A DNA stretch of 64,000 nucleotides, from positions 29,562,224 through 29,626,223 of the forward strand of contig JACDQD010000003.1 of the NCBI GenBank assembly GCA_019843655.1, given 5' to 3'. This DNA is from Lethocerus indicus. Taxonomy: Eukaryota > Arthropoda > Insecta > Hemiptera > Belostomatidae. Position numbers and translations under genes: made by a program. The notes under the pieces are model-generated. The model made no database searches. It had not been told where the DNA came from and saw only the letters and a list, made by a program, of their open reading frames with translations. Shown piece after piece: positions 12,058 to 24,019 of this stretch (the stretch's first letter is position 1; each line of letters begins with the position of its first letter).

Positions 12058-12900
12058 AACATTTCGCTCGCAACAGCGCAAACATAATTTTCGGGAACTG
12101 CCTTCGAAAATAGAACCAACCGATGGTAGCCAAACAACATTCTAGTTCAAATATCCAGCCCTAATTAATTACATTTTCACGTTTGAGAACTTTAATTAAC
12201 CCGTCGAATAAATATATAACCGGAATTGCGGGGATGGGGGAAAAAATGAACCGCTGAGTCCGGTAGAAATGAACTGGGCGGCAAATGAAATAAGTTGTTT
12301 TGTTAAGAGGGGAGGGCCGCTCTCGAAACACTGCTTTAACAAGTTTCGTGATCCCCACTCCGCGCCTAGTTATTCTGTACTTAGTGCACGGCTATATCAA
12401 TCAAGTTTTACAAGATCTACAATCATTAATTTATTGTTTCGAACTGTCAGGAGTTTAACGACGGGAATAATCTAATGAAAAATTGAATTGAAAAATGGCG
12501 GGTGAAGTGGGTGTTTAATCGGTACGTTGTTCGGCCGCGATTTCGACAGCTTGTCGCTGTGCCACATCAATTAGGAAACATTTCAATGACTTTATTTGAC
12601 CAAACAATATATGTAGTTAAACTAATCTCTTTGGTAGACTGCATAAATATTGATTGTGTTTTATCTGGAATTGTTCTAAGCATTCATTATAACTTTATTG
12701 TAATATTTGTTAACTTTTGTTACTCACTATTGTCAACTTTCTGCACTATTTACCCTCACCATCACGTTAGGGCCTGACAGGTAGCAGGCGTTAGTTTCTT
12801 CATTAACACACTGATAATCGGCAATCTAAATAACTTTATAATCCTATAATTGCTATAAAAACTGGTTTAACATACCTGTTTTGAGGCCTGCGAGGGGTTG

Positions 12901-12974
12901 GAATACCGTAGGTTTGTGGTGTTTCTGTCTCCTCTCGCGAGAGGAGACAGAAACACCACAAACCTGCGGTATGC
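12901..12974. repeat. Spacer-less 74-bp palindrome (37-bp arms)
   Basis: The two arms meet at TCGCGA (12935-12940) with no spacer. Pairing is perfect from 12910 to 12965 (28 bp per arm). Only two mismatches occur out to 12901/12974 (12909/12966 and 12902/12973). It could extrude as a cruciform or fold as a long hairpin RNA. Origins to consider are a fold-back mobile element or inverted duplication, or a sequencing or assembly snap-back artefact. Confidence 0.95.
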
Positions 12975-13250
12975 TTAAAACCTTAATATCGAGAAAAGTC
13001 ACTTATTTTATAAACTGAAGACAGTTTTTACAGTGTCCTTGATATTACGTATGTTCAGTCTGCGAGCGGTTGGAAGATAATCAAAGTTTAGAAGGTTCGA
13101 CCGACACTTTGTGATTGTTTTTGTTCTGTTTTGTTTATGGGTAGAAAAGGAATCTGTTCGAACATCGACCCTATGGGCGAAGAGTGACTAATACAATCTT
13201 GTGATTACCCTGAGTTTCAAAATTTGGAATAGCTCGTGAATGACCAAATG

Positions 13251-13640
13251 CGTTAACTTCGTGTTGCTCAATTGGCGATCGGGGCCTTTTCGAATACATT
13301 GGCCTTTAGTTTTTGCGCCCGCACCTAATAAGCGTCGGTACCTTGAGAAAGCCTCCGGCCGACGAAAGGGAACACGGCCGGGCGGACAAGCTGGAACAAT
13401 CGCCGTTCGGCCACAAAGGAAAATAGTTTAGGCGCGCCGTGGGATACAGGTGGTATCGGAGACCAAACAACGCCGCCGCCCACAATGGGCCCGACAACAA
13501 TGCCTCCTCCATTCTCCCCTCTAATTCTAAACACCGCTTGATATTCATCTCAGGTCTCGATAGTTCAACTGACCGCACTCTGGTCACCGGTAGACCGTCC
13601 TTAAAACAAAACTGGCACGTTTTCCCGTTAGAAAATGCCA
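13251..13640. other. GC-rich island
   Basis: CpG-rich island with overlapping frames on both strands (13240-13431, 13306-13587, 13325-13534, 13439-13654). Such mutual overlap without a recognisable domain points to few stop codons from high GC rather than genes. Confidence 0.55.
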
Positions 13641-16260
13641 GTCAACAGGTCTAGAATTTTAATTTTGTAACTGTTTACAAGAACCTAGATTATGATAGAA
13701 GAACCTTCATTATGTAACTTATCCGTTCATGCCTTTTTATTAGTATTATAGAATTATTTAATAATAAAAAATATTACCGACGTAAGTAGCAATACATAGG
13801 TTTTTCTGTATATAATTGCGAAGAAGGTTTAAATTGGATTTGAAAATAATAAATTATGCAAACGATTAGTACGTATAGTACCGACAACGACATCATTTAA
13901 ATCGATATGACTTGAATTATGTGGGAGTTCAATTTCGGACAACAGTCCGAGTGGAAACAAAAACATAGCTATGATGTCAACTAATTTCCTCTATCTGTTA
14001 GTACCACTGAACGCATGAAAAATTATATAAAAATTAAACAAAAACGCTTTATGTATATTAATGGAGAAAATATCGGTATAGAATATGTCAATTACAATCA
14101 TTAAAAATTCACCATCTCATTTGATTATGTGATTTGTGTTGTACAAATTGATGAAAACCGTTGACCGATTAAGCTTTGTATTATACGTAATTCGACACTA
14201 AATGTAATTTAGATTCGTCGAAATTGTCTCCGATATAATATCATTTAGTATTTAGTATTTGTGTATTACTACAGCTAAGGGCCTGCAGTGTTCTGATAAT
14301 AAATATCCAAGGGATTAGTTGCTTCTGTTAATCTGCGATCAAGGACAGTGGGGGTCGGTTGGTGGGACACGTGGTAGTGGCCGGCTCTCTTTTAACCATC
14401 AGAATGATGCAAAATCCGGGGCCTAAATTGCCTGCCCTAATCGTTTAACGATTCGCCTGAAAACTATGATCTCATATCTTATGTACGCGCCTTATTAGGG
14501 ATTAAATACGTTCAATTTCAAGTGATATTATTCTCAGAAAAGTGAAGTAATCCAAATACCGTACAGAATTTGACCGTTCCTTTCAACATTTCTGTTTGCG
14601 TTAAGCAAACACGGATATTCATATATTTATCCTACATCATTATTATTATTGATAAATTATAAATCATATAAAGAAATTTTAATGAAAGATAATATTTATT
14701 TACTTAATTTCTCGTTCAGAGCCGGGTGATGGTCAGTATTTAATGCACTAATTGATGATGGTTTTAAATTCAACTTATACATTTAATAGTTACAAATTAT
14801 ACTTCTCCAATAGTTGTTTTTTTCACGTGCGATAACAGTATGGATAAGTTAAAACATCGTAAAGAGTTTGCCTGTTATGCTTGAGCGAAAGAAAAGTATA
14901 TTGGGCTGCAGGAGTCAACATTATTCAAAGAACATGAATAAATTTTGGGATGAAGGGAATTTGAAAGTTTGCAACTCCTGGCAGCCTTAACCTGCTAATT
15001 TTAAGAATGCCTCGATGTAATATACCAGACAACTTAAATGTGGTCCTGAACACCGAGGTTAACTTTCACACAAGCCAAACATGGCTTAAATGAACTTTAA
15101 TAAAAAAAATATATATATAATTAATTCCTTCAATTATAATTTCTAACTGATTAATCTAGATGAACTCTTGTAAACTCGGAATATAATACTGCAGTAATGA
15201 GGTTCTAATCTTTCAGTTTTTCAGTATTCAGGCTCTTGCAGTAAAGTGAGGCACCTACCAATGTCATTACTGTAAATTTCTCACTAATGTGATATTTGTT
15301 CTTGTTAGGAGATTCTTATTAACAATTGTGCCGTATATATCATGCAATATTATTCCCGATGTAATAAATTAACGTGAAAAATATATAGTTTCATTGGTTT
15401 GTTTGAATAAGGATAACTATATTTCCGCATAGGAAATACCTGGATGTTATATTTATCATCTATAGCCTTACGAATTTATATATTTTTTTAAAAGAGTAGA
15501 AATAAAATTGTGCCTTTCCTGGTTTTATGTGCGCAACACAAATCTTTTGAAATTGAGAGCCAAAGAGTTTCTTTCTTTTACCTGAATCCCCAGTCTGAGT
15601 TTCACCGTACTTTTCCGAAGTCTCCACCTTGGGTGGGAAGGAGCCCCGTAATCACTTAGGAGTTTAAATCCAATAAAAACTGTAATTGCTACAGTTGGGC
15701 TTTAAAGTTTATACTGGACAGCGCTGTTTGGGGGGGAGGTGCGAGGTGGCCGGCCGTAACAAACTGAAGACTCCAACTTGAATGAGAACTAATTTCCAGC
15801 TTCCGTCAGGCTAACTACATGCAATCTGACCTTGGCTGGTTGAAACTAATATTGGGTGTACTCAAATTCTATAGGTGTGCTTGAAAGCAAAGTAGGAAAC
15901 AAATTGTGTGCGGACGCTTTTATTACAGTCACCGGTCGTACAGAGTGCTATACGTGTAATATGATTATTGGATTCCCTGTACGATTATATTCCCTTCCCT
16001 CTGTTATATTTGAGTGTGTAATAAATTTCGTCTTTTCAATTTTACTTGGAAGGAGTCGTAAGTAATTACCATCGAAAGTTTCTATTACATTTCGACAAGC
16101 ATTAGGAAGAAATACAACGACGTTATTAATAGGACGTAAGCTGACAAAAGGTAACACTAGAGAATATAGACTTCACTGATTGAATACAGCTAGTTACTCT
16201 CGTAATCGTCTTCTATGAATAGTAGCCAACATTACCTTCGTAATATCGTCATATGATAAT
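13641..16260. other. AT-rich non-coding block
   Basis: Uniformly AT-rich except for a GC-richer patch at 15715-15770 containing a run of G. A small inverted repeat TGTTTGC/GCAAACA lies at 14593-14611. Nothing gene-like is seen. Confidence 0.6.
14593..14611. promoter_or_regulatory. Inverted forkhead-like sites
   Basis: TGTTTGC and GCAAACA face each other across a 5-nt spacer. TGTTTGC resembles the core bound by forkhead factors. The arrangement is visible; any regulatory role is a guess. Confidence 0.2.
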
Positions 16261-16332
16261 CGGGGCGCTTGTGACGGTATCGATTCCCAGCGGAGTGCTA
16301 GTTTGCTAATGACACGTGAATTTAATTTATAT

Positions 16333-16352
16333 TTTAATACAATTGTATTAAA
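16333..16352. repeat. 20-bp perfect AT-rich palindrome
   Basis: TTTAATACAATTGTATTAAA is perfectly self-complementary, centred on CAATTG. It could be a dyad protein site or a small cruciform. Confidence 0.95.
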
Positions 16353-17078
16353 TTTGTATTTCGTCGTTTACTTTAATCGTGTAAAAGACCGATATGAGAT
16401 TCTTGAGAAATCTGTCCGACGTCGAATTCATCCTTACCTACTTCGAAACGCTCGCTCACTTTCACACACACATACATTCACAAAGAGTACGTTGTACGGA
16501 CTCCCTTAAGCACACTGGTGGTCTCGACAGGGCTCAAGGGGCCGGCATACATTGTCCTTTGTTCACTGTTATCTCGTCACAAACACCTCTACACTCCGCT
16601 ATCAGTTGCGTTGTTATTCACTGTATTGTGGTTTCCGCATCCCGTCCTCATTGCAATGTTACCGGGACGCTGTGGGAGGTTCGTCCGACCTACGCACTAG
16701 TCCAGTTTGTTTATTTAAATTTATTCGAGACTAATTTCAAAGTTTCGAATGTGAATCATTTATGTATTACGATGCAGGCATTCGGGAGATGGTGATCGCT
16801 TATCGGAATCTAACATCGCGGAACTCGCTTTTTGACCGCTGCCTATTTGTCTCCGCGGGATCTGCAGGAAGTCCATTGGAGTTGCCCGAACGTTGGTAAG
16901 GAAACACGCCGGTAGGCGATCCATCTCGGTTTTGAAGGATGTTGTTTTTGATAGGGGAGGCCAGAGGTTGGCAATGGCCCGGGGACTGTCACCGGCACTC
17001 GAGACCAATACTTCAGTACCACCACCACCACAACTACAATCCGACGATTCGAATAAAACACACCTCTTTCTTATTTTC

Positions 17079-17127
17079 GCCCTCTTCCTCCCTCCCTCCC
17101 TCTCTCTCTCTCTCTCTCTGTCTCCCT
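17079..17127. repeat. Pyrimidine tract with (CT)10 core
   Basis: Pure CT from 17100 to 17119, flanked by CCTCCCT and TCTCCCT units. It is a polypyrimidine tract able to form triplex DNA. Confidence 0.95.
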
Positions 17128-17460
17128 CACTATCCTTCTTGTCATTTTTTTATTTTCTCGGCCTTGGAAGGGGACGCAGAAGAAAAAGTGAACGAATGGA
17201 AGAGAAAGAAAGGAGGAATGAAGAAAAGGGAACAGGGCGAATAGTGAGTCGGCCCCCCGACCCGCTATGCCCCGCTGTAAAACAAGTTCAGTCCCAGTTG
17301 TTTTCCCCGTTGGCCGAAAAAATGAAATTTATACCGGTTATGAAATATTCAAATTTGGTAGAAATGAATTTGGTGCTGCATTTAGACAAGATTTTTTTCG
17401 AACGTAAAGAATGCCTAATATATTCCTTCATAATATTTTTGCTTTACGCTTAAGCGCTCC

Positions 17461-20200
17461 CTTTCACGTGCGGTTTATTTGTCGAAAATTGAATACTATA
17501 AATAATTTATGTCATGTGTCTGCAGGCGTGAGTAATTTGTAATAAGGTGACGCAATGTACTCAATACTACAATATCGAGTGTAATATTATGCACGATTAT
17601 TATGAATGTTGCGGATAAACATGTTTTTGATTGATACAAATACCTTGACGTTATGGTTCATGAAATACCTAGGACCTATCTGCCCCAATTCTCCTCCTGT
17701 TACCCAAAAGCACTCCTTGTCCCTCGCGTAGATTAAGTGCTCCTTGTTGTTCACACTTTTTAGTCCTGTAATTACCGTTTACATGTAATTCTCGTCACCT
17801 ACATACGTTCATTTCGTTGTCATTACTATGTCCTTGGTCTCGCCGTTATAGTTTCTGAAACCAGGTTATTTCGCAAATAATTTTGGATGCATTTGAAGTA
17901 TATAGTTATTTTATGATCTCATAGATGTATGTGTTTGGCTGAAGGCCATACGTGGATTCGGTGACTGTATAATTGTTCAGCGGCTATTTATTCAACAGGA
18001 TGGACAGTGAGTGATAGATACCTCTTCGGATGAGGATTAAACCATTATCGGTGCGGCCCATCTGAGGGTTCTCTTTTATTATAGGCTCAGATTAATTGGG
18101 CCGGTTCTATCGGTGGTTAGCTCGGAGCTAGGGCTTTGATCAATAGCTTATAGAACAGGTGCTAAAAGTTGGCTCCATAGCACACAAGTAGGGCTCGGCC
18201 CATCTGTTAACCTGCTAACTTCAGCCCCCCACCCCTTTAGTCGGCCTCCCTGCTCTAATAAAGTTTACAACTCTAATAGTTCAACACTAATTCTCATAAC
18301 AACCGACTGGCCCCGGAGGTTGTTGGCTTTAAATATGGTTCATTCCCTGTTGCCAAATTTATGGACTTCTGGGACCCCATATAGCCCTACCGAAATTGTG
18401 CCTCCTTCTGTATACTAGAGTAATTAAAATATAATAAGTAAAATGAAATTCTGAGATTAACATACTCCAACACTCCCAGTACTAAGACACATTTGCTAGA
18501 GTGAACTATTACTTATTTTCCTTCCCGACACCTTATGTTTTTTATAATTGCTTTGGCTCTTAATATAAAAATTTTCAAATTTCATTTTAATGCCATTAAC
18601 AGTATTTTTATAATCTTCTAACTCCTCCCACTACAACCATTATTTTTACATAATGTAAAAATTATACATTTTGAATTCTATATAAAACAAATAAATACAT
18701 ACAATAATTCTAGTAGATGTGCAAAAAATTGATATAATTATTTATATATACATACATATTATTAGTATTATATATTATTTAGTAAATGAAATCCAAATAC
18801 AGCATGTAATTAATGATAAATAATAATTCCATTCTGGTTCCTAAATATGTGAAAAACCTTCTATAATGGTATAATAAACTAGGGTCATATCAATTTAATT
18901 GCTACTGTCTGGAATGTGGTGCACTAGAGCTCGTATATTCGCTGGAGAGGAGTGAGGTGTTTTGAATACAAACATTAATATCAGAAAGAACGCGCACACC
19001 CGACTTATGTAAAGCGCGCAGTTATATCTTTCGTTACATAATTCAAAGCGTTCAGAAAAGTTTCAACGCTATTTACACAAAATTATAAGATTTATCTGGA
19101 ATCGACCGGAGTGTTGTAAATATATTATCCCGAATTTAATTAATTCATGTCTCTAGCTGCCCGTTGCATCTTGTAATTAAGCTAGTAACGCTCGTAAATC
19201 CTAGAGTTAATTCAATAACTCAAGCTTAACGGCAAGCGCTAGTCTGGTAAGTGATGAAATTCACGCCGCGCTAGTGTGAAATAAAAAATATGGGGTTAAA
19301 CTTGATTCATAAAGATATATCGGTCTCTAGGCGAGGAAAAGGTTCAGATAAATAGAGAATCGCGTCAGGGATGCAATTCTATTTGGTTCGGATTAAAAAT
19401 CATTAATTGAATAATAGAAGGGATTTCTTTAAGTATAAATCCAAAATTCCAAATCTCTTTCTGACACTTCATTTTCTTTAGGATTGCTGATTAAAACACG
19501 ATTTCATTTTCAAATGTTAAACTTTTAAATAATTCAGCAACAATGTTTCTAATTCCTAATCGTCCGAATGGCACCGTGTTTCGTTTAGAAAGTATACCCT
19601 CTTTGTATTTCAACGGGAACAGTCCGACCCGTTGATTAAATACAATAGAATATTCAAAGTGAAGGCGAGTCGGAAGGGAAAGGAGGAAACGCTGATCCGA
19701 CTCCCAGCGAAGCGTCAATTATTCCATCGGAGAGACGCGGTCAATGAACGTATACGGAGTTGGGGCGGAATTATTTATGAACGCAACCTGAAGACAACAC
19801 ATACCCGCGCGGGGAACATTGGCACGGGCTCGAGGGGAGAACTGTGCAAAAGGGATAAGGCAAGTCAGAAGTGAAAACCTTGAATCTATAAAGTTTATTC
19901 TATAAAGGGGTGATTAAACATTTAAACGAGCTCAGCCCTACTCCTGCTCAACAGTTATCAGCACCACCTCGTATCATATTTCTACTAATTTTTCTACTAT
20001 CCATTATTAGATTAATCCGATTCATAGACTGGACTGATTCTTTGCCCCTCGGCATCGCAAGAGGTCTCCGTACCAGTACACTAATTATTCAGAGAGCATA
20101 CCATATATGTTTTCGTAGTGCACTTAAGTATAAATTTGTTTTAAAACACGAAGTAACGTGTCCATCAAGATGACCAAATTGTACTGACGAGACAGCGATA
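17461..20200. other. AT-rich non-coding block
   Basis: AT-rich with GC-richer patches near 18030-18380 and 19640-19860. The 11-mer CGGCCCATCTG occurs at 18054 and again at 18196. No gene is recognisable. Confidence 0.55.
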
Positions 20201-22460
20201 ATTATTTGGTCGCCCGGTCAATGAACGGACCGCTTCATAAATTATGAATGAGTGTTAAGCCGTTTGGCCGGGGATAAAGAGGCGACAAACGGGGACGGAT
20301 AGTGAAATGAAGGAGAAGGAGACGAAAACGGAGGAGCAGGGGAGATGACGTAATATAAGAAACCCCTCGGAACTGGGCTTGTTCAACTTGAAAAGATCGA
20401 TGAATTATTCGGCGTACGGAAGGGAGGAGGGAGGCTTCCTCTTCTACCCGACTCACTCAATGCCCTCCCAATCAGCTCATAATTGAGGCGTCACTTTCAA
20501 TGGGGCCCAGGGGGGGTCCGAGCTACAAAAATCCCATTATCAAGCGGCGAATCAATAGTGTTTATATAGCACTGAAACGAAATAAGATTTGTTGTCAATT
20601 ACCGTCTGTATTGTTATATAACACGCACATTTAGCCTGACGATCTTTTAGGATTGTATCAAGAGTTTTCCTATCTATGCTTTCCTTCAATTAGTTTGCAT
20701 TAATAAGCACCATCTCCAGTCAATTTGAGTCCCTCAATTGTTTGTGATGAATATTAAGTGAAACAAATGTTTTCCTCAATTATGATTGTAATTATAAGGA
20801 TTATAATTTGCTAATTAAAATATATACTTCATATTATTTCAATTTAAATGATAAGTTGAGATTCGAACGGTTATTACAGTACAATGGATAAAGAAATCTC
20901 TGGGCACGCCGTTAGTCCCTGGCGGACTAACTATCTAAACGGAGTTAGTCCTTCACTATCTAAACGGAACCTGCTTGCAATGTAATGCCCATTCATGAAA
21001 TTAAAGCGGCTATAAAAAAAATTTGCTCTTGGAGGGACCCAGTGGCGGTCGCTCATTTGAATTATGCAATAAACTCAAAGCATCAGTAGTTCCAACGGCT
21101 CGCCACCGAATAACTATTGGAATTTCAAATTTCCCGTTTTTTTTCCTGCTCCAACACATCCCGCAATGCGGAAAGCTCAGCAATAATCACCCTCAGCGTT
21201 ATCTTAATTTGAAACCTAATTTTAATTTAAAACGAGGAAATACGCTTGCTTGTTATTAATTTACATTAATTTATATAATTCTAGTACCGGTAAATGTGAG
21301 ATATGACTGGAACTGGGACCAATGTGAAGTAATTGCCCTTTTAAGTTTATCCTTGTTTTTTAACCAGTGAAAATGCCTTTTTACAACGGAAAAATGTAGA
21401 CATAATGGTGGAAAAAACTCTTAAAATAGTATATCATAACTCTTAAAATACGTAGGAATTTAGAATCGAAATGTTGAAAAATGTCCAAGTAGTTTAATTA
21501 AATAAATTGCAGCGCAATAACTAATTCATCGACGTACAACTCAGCCTTTCTCGTTCCATTTCAAGGGCTGCTGAGAACAGAAGACCTAAATTTGTGGATT
21601 CCGCAGTGCTTCTAACAAAGGACTGGAGTGAGACTTACTTAAACGGCCGCGGGAATATCTACACCGAATGTAGAGAGAGTGCTGCCCTCGGGGCAACCCG
21701 TAATAAGTTCTTCGAAAATGAATTTTACCTTTCAGTTGCTTTATACAACTCCTCGGGAATTCGCTTAAACCGAACAGAATATTCAAGACAAGGAAACCTA
21801 ATCACAATCGTCATTATGGAATACAAAGTCCGTAAACGTACATTTTAAGTGGATAATTCTGTATGTTCGTGAAATTATTCTTCTGGTTCTTATAGGGTGA
21901 AGCATCATTTCCTTAGCTATTTATGTAGGATAAACGTCAACTGTAAACCTGAGTATGTATTACCTGGAATATTATATGGAATCAGATTTGATTTGCTTTC
22001 TACAATAGAATTAGACTATTTAAATTGAGGAATATCATAATAATGTCATCATTCAGGGAAAAATATTGGTTTGAATTATTATTAGTTATCATCACTCTCC
22101 AGAATTTAGTCTCCGTTCGCCCATTCAAAAATATTCCGATAGCAAGCGATTCGCAGATGTCGACTTTTATCAGAAATTCCTTCCTCGCTTAAGATACTTC
22201 ATTAGCAATTTTTATTTCGCATAATTAAATCTCATTGTTTTTTCCATAGGCGGCTTTCTTCACATCATGACAAGATACTTCATAGCAAGGTTGAAAAAAT
22301 ATAAAATTACAGCTCGCACATTTGTATCTTACGAGCTACTCTGAATAGCTACTCGGAGTTTCATCGATCTGGGAAAGTTTTCGGATAGTCCAAGCTCAGA
22401 GGAAAATAGCCCGTCTGGTGATCTTAAAACGGGTGCCGCCTATTGCCGTATTGGTGACGC
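20201..22460. other. Mixed non-coding block
   Basis: A GC-rich island at 20210-20530, then AT-rich DNA with a compact cluster of direct and inverted repeats (20911-20968). Overlapping frames at 21586-21848 on both strands show no known domain. Confidence 0.55.
20911..20968. repeat. Nested direct and inverted repeat cluster
   Basis: GTTAGTCC (20911-20918) faces GGACTAAC (20924-20931) across 5 nt. GTTAGTCC returns at 20944-20951. ACTATCTAAACGGA occurs at 20930-20943 and 20955-20968, giving a 25-bp period. It looks like a partial tandem duplication of a small palindromic unit. Confidence 0.9.
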
Positions 22461-22466
22461 ACGGGC

Positions 22467-22515
22467 AGAGGGAGAGAGATAGAGAGATAGGAAGATATAG
22501 AAAGAAGGAGGGAGG

Positions 22516-22598
<83 letters not shown>

Positions 22599-22599
22599 T
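22467..22599. repeat. Large (AG)n microsatellite
   Basis: The largest simple repeat in the window, about 130 bp of AG with scattered AT and GGAG interruptions. It is pure over 22525-22585. It creates the Arg-Glu and Ser-Leu repeat frames on both strands, which are not genes. Confidence 0.98.
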
Positions 22600-22757
22600 G
22601 TACTTCCATATGTAATCGGGTCACGAGTGGCTCGTATATTTTTTTTTAAAAAATCTGCGCTGCGTCTGCGGCGGCTCTTAATGCCCTCGGTGGGAGGGAG
22701 CATTAATCTCAACTGTCGTCCTGGACGACCCCAACATTGGTTTCATTCCACTTTCTG

Positions 22758-22812
22758 CCGGTATTATTACCGGGGTAGGCCGAGACGATATCCTGGTCTT
22801 AGTCCAGGATAT
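22758..22812. repeat. Two adjacent small hairpins
   Basis: CCGGTA/TACCGG (22758-22773, 4-nt loop) is followed 14 bp later by ATATCCTGG/CCAGGATAT (22788-22812, 7-nt loop). Two such dyads close together in a GC-richer patch could be protein-binding sites. Confidence 0.8.
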
Positions 22813-23997
22813 GCGCTCTGGATACGTGACGGATATCCATTGTTCCATCTACCTCCAAACAGTTCCTTCAGATCATTTTATTAGTGCTCACTTTAGCTTT
22901 ATTACTTGTAGAAAAAATTAATTAGGATTCTATTTATAATAAAAACCAGGGATCTCATACGTCCAGATGGTACATACGACATGCAAAAACTGATCGGATC
23001 CGTATATACTTTCCCCCATTTTCATGGACCACTATTTTTGCCCGAAATTTTATAATTTAGTACAGCGATTTTGAAAGGTTAGTACTATAGGTATTTGACC
23101 ATAGCTCAATTACGTAATCCAATTTCGTAAGGTTGTTCATGTCAATGTTGCGATCATTCACAATGTGTAGAGTTAACGTGTAAATATAAACAGTAGCTTG
23201 CTAATTTTATTTCATTAGTTCGTAAACGTTCTTAATGTAGTTGAGCCGTTTATAATACAGGTGGTAGAAAGGATGAAAAATTTGAATTACAATTCTTGCT
23301 CAGTAGTAAATATTAAGCGTATAGTTCAGATGCGAGTTTAATACTGCCGAAAATGCTGGTCAAGACGACATTTTGGGGCTCTTAACGCGGCCCCCTTTGA
23401 AATATTGACATCAATCTTTTTGATGGAAAAGTTTTTTTGTGCCCCCATCCCGCCCCTTCTCGCCCCTTTCTAGCAAAAGGAGTAATTGAAAAGAATACTG
23501 TGCCTTCGCTGTTTTTCTATGCCGCTCTTTGTAAGTTTTATTTGCTTCCGGCTTTAAGTATTCATAAAGCCACTAAGATTAAGAACTGGCGGGATTAATT
23601 TTGAAGTGGCAGAGGCAGGGGAAAGTCTTTTCCTAAGACTCCGTGAAATGTTTAAAAGCCAATGGCAACTGCCGCAGCTCTCAATCTGGAAACCTGGTCT
23701 CAATATGTATAACACTAGAAGATATATACCTGCGTTCAAATAACTGAAACTGCACGGTATAAATAATAATTTAAACGTTTGTACCTTTCACGATTATTAC
23801 TTATTTAGGTACCCGATCACAGGTGTTGTAGCGTAATTAATGGTTACAGAAGGTAGTTGGGCATCACAAAAAGGAAAGTAAAATCGAATTCAACACCAAA
23901 AACACTCACTTAAGTTCAAATAAAAATAGCCTTAAAACAAACAATACAAGGAACAATGTTCACTATCGAAACATAAACTTTGCGTTTGCAACATTCG

Positions 23998-24019
23998 CTT
24001 CCGACAAAAAAGTCGGAAG
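23998..24019. repeat. 8-bp hairpin with A6 loop
   Basis: CTTCCGAC pairs with GTCGGAAG across six A. Confidence 0.85.

Larger units (their letters stand above)
11061..13250. other. AT-rich non-coding block containing the large palindrome
   Basis: No gene seen. It holds a 12-bp palindrome with a CACGTG core (11699-11710), an AT-rich microsatellite (12011-12057) and the 74-bp palindrome (12901-12974). Confidence 0.6.
16261..17460. other. Mixed block with pyrimidine tract
   Basis: Contains a 20-bp perfect palindrome (16333-16352), a GC-richer stretch with nested open frames (16394-17008) and a CT-rich tract (17079-17127). The 186-codon frame at 16893-17453 stays open mainly because it crosses the CT repeat and a purine-rich stretch. 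Confidence 0.55.

Noticed and set aside
16893..17453. 186-codon open frame as a gene
   Set aside because: It stays open because it crosses a CT repeat and a purine-rich tract; the product is low-complexity Ser-Leu and Glu-Arg-Lys sequence with no domain.
22418..22712. Ser-Leu and Arg-Glu repeat proteins
   Set aside because: These are translations of the AG microsatellite on either strand.
23370..23470. Second hAT end
   Set aside because: It shares T-run plus GTGCCCCC wording with such elements but lacks a CAG-type terminus and the expected order.
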